In this document: one piece after another, positions 56,753 through 64,000 of the stretch
How positions within the stretch are numbered: the stretch's first letter is position 1
Layout: each line of letters opens with the position of its first letter
DNA from: Escarpia spicata
Lineage: Eukaryota; Annelida; Polychaeta; Sabellida; Siboglinidae
Length of the DNA stretch: 64,000 nt
Assembly (NCBI GenBank): GCA_963995525.1
Contig: OZ023205.1
Span: 64,151,234-64,215,233, forward strand
Reading direction: 5' to 3'
Position numbers and translations under genes: made by a program
The notes under the pieces: model-generated
Seen by the model: only the letters and a program-made list of their open reading frames with translations
Database searches by the model: none
What the model was told of the DNA's origin: nothing

Positions 56753-57802
56753 TAATGAAACTTTATTTAAACAAGAACAGACATAGTAAAGTAGCTAATT
56801 ATTAAATTATAGATATATAAAATTTTCGAAAAAGGGCAAAAAGAACAATTATAAATACTTGCCCTGTTACACCTAAAAAACCTCTGTAACATTGTATAAC
56901 ATGTGACATGACTTAGAATACATAATGCATAATTATAATGTCCAAATCATGGTAGGCCGTTTATAAAAAGAAGTTAAAGTAATAATATAACCCCAACACC
57001 ACGCTACTCATTAAATACACTTTTCAGTAATTTTTCTTTGTATTTGTTTTTGAAAACAACATTTTTTGGACAAGAGATTAGTGAGTTATCAAGAGAATTC
57101 CACAGTTTAACAACTTTCACTGATACATACTTTTTAAAATATTATGTAAAATTATGGACTTTTCTGTTCATTTAAATCACAATCACAACAAAATAAGTTA
57201 GTGACATCTGCAAATAAAATATACTTTAAAAACTTCTGAAACATTACAAATGTTGTTTATATATATAATATATAGCTTTCGTCCTAAAATCAGAACCTGT
57301 GGAACACCACAACATACATCAAGTACTTCCAAGTTCTATTTTTCAAATAGCTCACAGTCCATTTATGTGCAGCACCACATATACCATAAAAATGTAATTT
57401 CTTTTCTAGTATATTATGATCAACAGTACCAAATGCCTTCATTAGATCAACAAATATGCCAATCCTGTTTACGATTGAGTGCATTTGTAATTTCTATAAC
57501 CAATTCCAGAAGAGAAAGAGAAGTTGACTTGTTAGGTCTAAAGCCATATTGGCTTGGACAAAGTACATCGTATTTGTTTATAAATTTTTTCACCCTATCA
57601 TTGTATAATTTATCTAGAATGTTGCAAAATTGTGGTAGCAAAAAGATAGGTCTGCAATTTGTAAATACACCCGTACTCCAGATTTAAAAACTGGAACAAC
57701 TTTAGATATTTAAATTTTGCTTTGAAATGCACCTGTTTGAAAGGATACATTGCATACATGACAGAATGATTTTACAATATGAGTAATGATTTTCTTAACT
57801 TG
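56753..57802 (-). mobile_element. LINE fragment (second family), right-arm copy
   Basis: Inverted copy of 48788-49835, with small changes such as NKSTS for NRSTS and LPQFCNIL for LSQFCNIL. Cut at 57802. Confidence 0.78.
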
Positions 57803-58964
57803 ATTGGATAAGGGAACGCGTTACTGGCTGGATTACAGTTCGAAATATTGTGATAGCCAATGTCTTGGCTCTGGTTAGTCACAGTTTCCATCAAACAATA
57901 GCAGGTAGAGAATCTTAGCTCCACAGCTGTGTGTAATACACAACCAGATCCACCACTGATTCATTGTCAAGTAGATTAGCTCAATGCACCAATTAAGAAA
58001 ATACACAACACTGTGAGTGACAGTGTCCAGAGTGAGGCCTGAGACTAATAATTACAGATTCACAATATAGTTGACACCTGAAACAACCAAATGTCAACCA
58101 TTAGAAGAGTTGACATAGTTCCGCTATACCCAAGCAAGACATCTGTATTTGATTGAATCATTCTAGTGTCATCAGCATATAGTAGAACATACATTTTTTA
58201 CATCATTATCCCTAAGGTTGTTATAAATTTCACCAGCTACCATGTCAAATCCGTTATAATTGTGACTAACAGTGTTCAAAATGATTCAGGTAAATAGCAA
58301 ATAACAAAGGACTCAAGTTTTCTCCTTGCCATACCTATACATCACATGAGAAGAAGGCTGACACAGCCTGGCCCTGATTTATACATGATTTAGCATTTTT
58401 GTATATGTTGTATACAACTTTCAACACACTACCATTAATACCGCACGAAATTATCTTAGACCACAGGGAGGACCGGTCTACTAAATCAAATGCTTTCTTA
58501 TAATCGATGAAGGCACAATAAAGCCTTTTGCGTCAAGACAAATACAATTAAACCAATACCCCTATTTGAACACTGCCTGTTCTTCACCTATTACGTTCGC
58601 TTTGTTTAGGTATGTGGTCAGTCTGGTGTTCTGAACAATCACTAAGGATTAATGAACACTTGTGCAGAATGTCACCCACTTGGCAGGTTTAATTGATCTA
58701 TTCAGCAATGAGGACACTGCTCAGGCCTCACTCTGGACAATGTCACTCACAGTGTTGTGTATTTTCTTAATTGGTGCATTGAGCTAATCTACTTGACAAT
58801 GAATCAGTGGTGGATCTGGTTGTTTATTACACACAGCTGTGGAGCTAAGATTCTCTGCCTGCTATTGTTTGATGGAAACTGTGACTAACCAGAGCCAAGA
58901 CATTGGCTATCACAATATTTCGAACTGTAATCCAGCCAGTAACGCGTTCCCTTATCCAATCAAG
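57803..58964. mobile_element. RT fragment bounded by ~250 bp inverted repeats
   Basis: 57803-58044 and 58712-58964 are reverse complements at about 95% (shared: AACGCGTTACTGGCTGGATT, CAAACAATAGCAGG, CACAGCTGTGTGTAAT). The minus strand between them (about 58560-58140) encodes a broken RT: FIDYKKAFDLVDRSSLWSKI, ISCGINGSVLKVVYNIYKNA, then GENLSPLLFAIYLN. This is the pattern of RTE-like or related non-LTR elements. The origin of the inverted repeats is unclear. Confidence 0.65.
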
Positions 58965-59375
58965 ATATGACAAAAGCGTGCACAAGTGATTTAATCGCAT
59001 CTGTTGTGAGGTATCGCCTGATACGACTAATGTTGTGGAGGTTCATATACGCTGTTCGACAAATGGTACTTGTGTGATTAACCTATTGAGAGATGGATCG
59101 AATCGAAGCGGTGTGTCAAACGAGTATGTGTTTTTCTCGTCTTGTCTTTGTAGTAGGTAACGATGACCTGGTTCATTCGGCCCCAACCTGTTTACCCGAA
59201 CATATGAATGGTGTACGCGTGAGAGATCGTCAAGGAGCCCGCGTGCTCAATTGTCCGATGACGTCTTTTGTGTAGTCAAGCTATGTATGGAATAATTACT
59301 CTGACCTGTTGGAAAGCGATAGGTCTATTCCATTAATGTTATGTTGTAGCCAAATATTAACATAAACTTACACAA
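58880..59375 (+). repeat. Direct repeat flanking the Jockey-like LINE, copy 1
   Basis: AACCAGAGCCAAGACATTGG, GCTGTTCGACAAATGGTACT, CGATGACCTGGTTCATTC and TCAACATAAACTTA-like blocks recur in the same order at 60690-60995 with about 80% identity and gaps. It overlaps the right inverted repeat of the neighbouring element. Confidence 0.6.
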
Positions 59376-59388
59376 TCTTATCATAAAA

Positions 59389-60600
59389 GTGTGTCAATGT
59401 AAGATTCGTGGACAGGAATATATATTTATCTTTTTAAGCGTTGTGGAATCGGATTTATACTGTATCATACAATGGGAATGGGAATCTCACATATTGTCGC
59501 CTATTGTTAATGCAGCACAAGGATCACAAATTGGACCACTTCTGTTTATCTTGTATATTAACGATCTCACTAATCATTTTGATTCTGGTGAAATGTCATT
59601 GTGTGCTGATGATTCCAAATTGTTTAAAGAAATTACGTCGGTGACGTGTCAGTTGGTGCTCTGGACAGTGTATGTGTTTGGTGTGACACATGACACCTTA
59701 AATTTAACGTTGAGAAATGCTGCATAATGTCATTCACTAACAAAAAGAAACGTATATCATATGGCTACACGACTTTAAGCCAGTCTCTGCCCAATGTCAC
59801 CGCTGTCAAAGATCTCGGTATCACATTGACCGACAGTTTGACTTTTAAAGATCATATTAATCGTTGTGTTTGTAAAGCTTTTACGATGAGTGGTTTTATT
59901 AAGCGCGTTTCCACAACATTTACCGATGTACATGCTTTGTGATCCTTGTATATATCTCTACTCAGAAGCCAGTTGGAGTATTGCAGTGTTATCTTGAATC
60001 CCTGGCAACGTACGTTTATTGACAAATTCGAACGAGTTAAAAAAATCTTTAAATATCTATGTTACAAATCCAAAATACAGTACTCCTCTGACAGTTATCC
60101 TGAGCTTTGCCACTACCTTCCCTTCAACACCATAGGCAAGTTGCAGACCTTATGTTTGTACACAAGTGTGTGCACTCCCAACTAGACTCGTAGTATCTGG
60201 TAGGGGCTATCCAATTTCACAGTCTTTCACGATCTCTACGAAATTACACCCCTTTTACAATTTACAATTGTAGAATCAACATTATAAAAAATCATGTTTA
60301 GAATAGATGTATGACTACTTTCAACACATTTGTTTTACGTGATCCAACTATTGCTATATTTTCATCAGCTGAAACGTTTAGATCCTCAATTCAAAAACAG
60401 TTCTATGTATAACGAATGTTTGCCTGTTATATGTGTTGTTGATATTGTTTGTGTATTTTATTGTCCATATTGTACTTGTTGTTTTAATTATTTTATTATT
60501 GTTTTATTCTTTATACGTATTGTTTCAGTTATCGGTCCTGTTACTGGGTTTAGTGGACCTGTTGGAAACTGAATAAATACAATACAATACAATACAAAAC
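59389..60600 (+). mobile_element. Jockey-like LINE 3' fragment
   Basis: The plus strand reads QGSQIGPLLFILYINDLTNH and MSLCADDSKLF (59520-59630), the RT catalytic block with C-A-D-D. It continues PNVTAVKDLGITLTDSLTFK (59790-59850), LLRSQLEYCSVILNPWQRTF and FERVKKIFKYLCYKSK (59950-60065) in three frames. It ends with (ATACA)n near 60575-60600, a typical LINE tail. The 5' part is missing. Confidence 0.82.
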
Positions 60601-60689
60601 ACAAATGCAGTGAAAAATGCTATGGATGTCTTAAAATCGTCCCTTGAAATATTGGATGAAACATTTCGGCGTCATAGAAGCGAACATAT

Positions 60690-60995
60690 AATGATCAACC
60701 AGAGCCAAGTCATTGGCTATCACATTACCTCAAACTGTAGCCAGCCAGTAGCGCGTTCCTGGAGTCCAATCTAGATATCACGAAAGCGTGCAAAGGTGAT
60801 TTATTCGCTTCTGTTGTTATGTGTAATATTGTGGAGCTGTTCGGCAAATGGTACTTGTGTGATTAGTCACGTTACGATGACCTGGTTCATTCCTCCTCAA
60901 AGTGTTTTTCACGAACTCAAGAATGAAGTAGGCATAAGTCCATCCTATTTATATTAAGCTGTTATAAGTAGCAATATATCAACATAAACTTAGAC
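60690..60995 (+). repeat. Direct repeat flanking the Jockey-like LINE, copy 2
   Basis: Diverged copy of 58880-59375 (AACCAGAGCCAAGTCATTGG, GAAAGCGTGCAAAGGTGATT, ACGATGACCTGGTTCATTCC). Confidence 0.6.
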
Positions 60996-61045
60996 ATTAG
61001 TGCACCGTCATCCCTTGACATCAATAGTAGACCTACCGGGCCACC

Positions 61046-61292
<247 letters not shown>

Positions 61293-61299
61293 AGAGAGA

Positions 61300-62140
61300 A
61301 CGTAAACAGACAGAACGACGCGAGCGCACGTGGTCTCACTAGGTGTATCATAGGTCCATAGCACTCGCCAGCATTGAAACATAGCGCTAAATATAGTAGA
61401 TGACGTGTGGTACTTTTTCACAAAATAAAACGGACACCATCACCTTGTGCATTGGCATTCAACATAATTGTTAATTGATCTCTATGAATACAAACTTTAT
61501 GTTTGGAGATCACGTTAATGTCCGTCCCGGTCCCGTCTGCAAGGAGGTTCCGGTCTGATATTAAGTTCGGGTTCCGTTTTGCGTATTGCGCATGCGCTTG
61601 TATATGTCAAAGGTTAGCGCCTACTTTCGGCACGACACCAAATCACTACATCCTGCAATGGCTACATCCTTGAATTTCGTCTTACCTCTGCGCGCGCAAT
61701 GCTAGTAATTATTAACATCCTTCCGGTAGAGGCAACTTCCTTCCGGTAGATACAACTTCCTTCCGGTTGGAAGGGCCGATTACCCGTGCGCGCGTACACT
61801 TGATAACTTCTTTCCGATAATAATGCCTTCATGTTAGCGCCCACATTTTCACGTTTATAATTTATTTTAATTAATAAAACTGGGGGTATACATCCACGTT
61901 TCATCTACCTGTTTATTATACACTATAATGTGTAGTCTCTATTTGCTCAATTACACCGTACGCTTCGTTAATGTAATCTATCCCGACTTTGTGGATAACC
62001 GAACCGAAGTGTGTCGACTCGATAAATGAAAATGACCGGCGTTATGCTTGCAAATTTGAGCTAGAACGGCCGAATTACCATCTATTTTTCACTAAATTAC
62101 ATGTAGTCCATATACGTCTCTCGTAGTAATCTCATTCAGT
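61300..62140. other. Gene-free stretch with repeated CTTCCGG motifs
   Basis: No gene recognised. CCTTCCGGTAGA or CCTTCCGGTTGG occurs three times at 61719-61770, spaced about 20 bases. Confidence 0.55.
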
Positions 62141-62147
62141 TGATTAA

Positions 62148-64000
62148 ATACTGAAGAATAAGACAGCAACAGAATGCTTGAATATCTTAAAGAGTGAAAT
62201 TGATTGCATCATCGTCAAATTTGTTCCCTTAAAAAACACGGGAAACGGATCAAAAAGAAACACATATCGAAAGAAGCCCTTAGAAAAATTAAGTATAAAC
62301 AAATGATGTGGAAGTCATATAGACGTACTGGAAATGACGAAGACTACAACATTTATAAAGAAGCACTAAACCAAGCTACAGCTGAAATTAGAAATTCTAA
62401 GAGAAGCTATGAACATAAATTAGCTTGTAATATAAAACATGACAGCAAGAGTTTTTATGCGTATGTTCGAAGCATACAGAACGTTCAGGATAAGGTCGGT
62501 CCTCTATAGGATAGTGCTGGAAATATAATATCAGAAGGATTCTTAATGGCAGAAGACCTGCATGAGTATTTTAGTTCAGTGTTTACCAGAGAAGACACTA
62601 GTTCACTGCCAGTACCAGAGGCTAAGTTCAAGGGGGCAGAATCAGACTATTTAAGACAGTTAATTGTAACCCCAGAAATGGTAGCTACGAAAATTAGGGC
62701 TATGAAGGATAATAAATCACCTGAAGTGGAAGATATTCCACCAAAACTACTATTGGAAATTGTAGAACAAATTAGCATACCGTTTGCAACAGTTTTCAAC
62801 TTGTCATTAGAAGAGGGAGTGGTTCCTTTAGAATGGAAAGAAGCAAATATTATACCGCTATTTAACAAAGGTTCGAGAAACAAGTCAAATAATTATAGAC
62901 CAGTTAGTTTAACATCGGTGATTTGTAAATTATTAGAAAGATTAATTAAAGATCATATGGAGGATTTTCTTGTTAAACATAACTTGATAAACCCATCTCA
63001 ATATGGGTTTCTAAAAGCGAGGTCATGCTTAACAAACATGTTATGTCTTTTGGAAGATATCACTAAGTGGGTAGATGATGGATCACCAGTAGATATCATC
63101 TACTTAGATTTTCAAAAAGCTTTCGACAAAGTGCCACATCAAAGATTACTGCTTAAGCTAAAGGCCCATGGCATAGGAAATGGTATAATTAACTGGATAG
63201 AAAAATGGCTTATGGACGATGATATAGCTAGCAAGGTTTGAAATTTGCAGATGATACAAAAGTGTTCAGAAGGATTAAAAGTGATGGAGATAGACAGCAT
63301 TTACAAGATGATCTTGACAGATTCATCAAATGGTCTGAAAAGTGGCAAATGTTGTTAAATTTTGGGAAATATAAATGCCTTCACACAGGAAATGGGAACG
63401 AATATGTACAATATACAATGGGGGGAACTGTACTAAGTACTACTGTAAGAGAAAAAGACTTAGGGCTGACAATTAGTGCTGACATGAAGGTTTCAGAGCA
63501 GTGTGGAATTGCAGCTTCACAAGGAAATCAAATCCTTGTCTTGATTAGGCGAAATATAGCATATAAAGAAAAGAACTAATAATACCACTGTACAAAACAA
63601 TAGTTACTCCTCATTTCGAATATTGTATACAAGCGTGGAGGCCATACCGCAAGAAGGACATAGATATGCTAGAAAGAGTACAGCGGAGAGCGACAAAAAT
63701 TATACCAAAATTGAGGGATCTTAGTTATAAAAAAACGCCTAAAAGAATGTGGTTTAACAACACTAGAGACCAGGAGATTGAAAGGAGATCAGATAGAAGT
63801 GTTTAAAATATTGAATGGTTATGACAATATTGATAGAAATATGTTTTTTTCAGTTAAGAAAGATAGAAAGACTAGAGGACACGAAGTTACATTAGAAAAG
63901 GAGCAGTGTAGATTAGACGTAAGAAAGTTCTCATTTTCACAAAGGACTGTGAATGAATGGAACAGATTATCTGATGATTGTGTGGGTGCTAGTAGTGTGA
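62148..64000 (+). mobile_element. CR1/L2-like LINE, copy 3 (5' truncated, continues past the window)
   Basis: It matches 51300-53280 of copy 1 at roughly 92-94%. Frames at 62204-62509, 62546-63241 and 63238-63579 show RT motifs ([43 protein letters not shown]). A TAG at 62507-62509 and further frame changes break it. About 120 bases that include the GVPQGS motif are deleted near 63207-63212, so catalysis is lost. The C-terminal region keeps CAG where copy 1 has TAG. Confidence 0.88.

Larger units (their letters stand above)
54098..57802 (-). repeat. Right arm of the large inverted repeat
   Basis: Reverse-complement copy of 48788-52489. Its outer edge at 57802 coincides with the start of another inverted repeat (57803). 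Confidence 0.93.

Overview
The window is animal nuclear DNA, probably from a marine invertebrate and perhaps a mollusc or other lophotrochozoan. The evidence is one spliced host gene with GT-AG introns in a low-GC, microsatellite-rich background, plus many metazoan transposon classes: Maverick/Polinton, Kolobok, Penelope, Ty3/gypsy and several non-LTR families. I saw no prokaryotic features, rRNA, tRNA or CRISPR array. The species cannot be fixed from sequence alone.

Layout. 1-5.8 kb: one end of a decayed Maverick/Polinton (adintovirus-like) element on the minus strand. It holds a partial small basic protein, a capsid-type protein, a small membrane protein, the integrase, an unknown structural-type protein, an adenovirus pX-like core protein, the packaging ATPase and two further conserved small proteins; four genes carry breaks. 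5.9-8.65 kb: a decayed LINE (+). 8.7-20.3 kb: a six-exon SAM-dependent O-methyltransferase gene (minus, 235 codons). Its introns hold a LINE, long compound microsatellites, an inverted pair of an unknown repeated gene and a Penelope-like fragment. 20.8-23.8 kb: a short-LTR gypsy-type retrotransposon with TACC target duplications and a large internal deletion. 24-35 kb: gene-poor DNA with fold-back elements and a ~147 bp tandem repeat.

35.5-45.6 kb is a nest. Two ~740 bp LTRs, flanked by CTGG, bound a 10.1 kb minus-strand LTR element with no recognisable pol. Inside it sits a Kolobok-like DNA transposon flanked by TTAA, with a THAP-domain gene reading inward from one end and a P2X7-like first exon reading inward from the other. 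45.6-48.6 kb holds no gene I recognise.

48.8-57.8 kb is a large quasi-palindrome. Two ~3.7 kb arms, nearly identical, each carry the same LINEs and a dispersed repeat. The loop contains a second inverted scrap of the LINE and a 595 bp copy of the interior of the LTR element 9.84 kb upstream. 57.8-64 kb holds more LINE fragments, inverted repeats of ~250 bp, a 214 bp TC tract and a third copy of the CR1-like LINE that runs off the window.

Only the O-methyltransferase gene looks like an intact host gene. The rest is transposable elements, mostly broken. The most unusual items are the quasi-palindrome with its templated-looking insert and the Kolobok-in-LTR nest.
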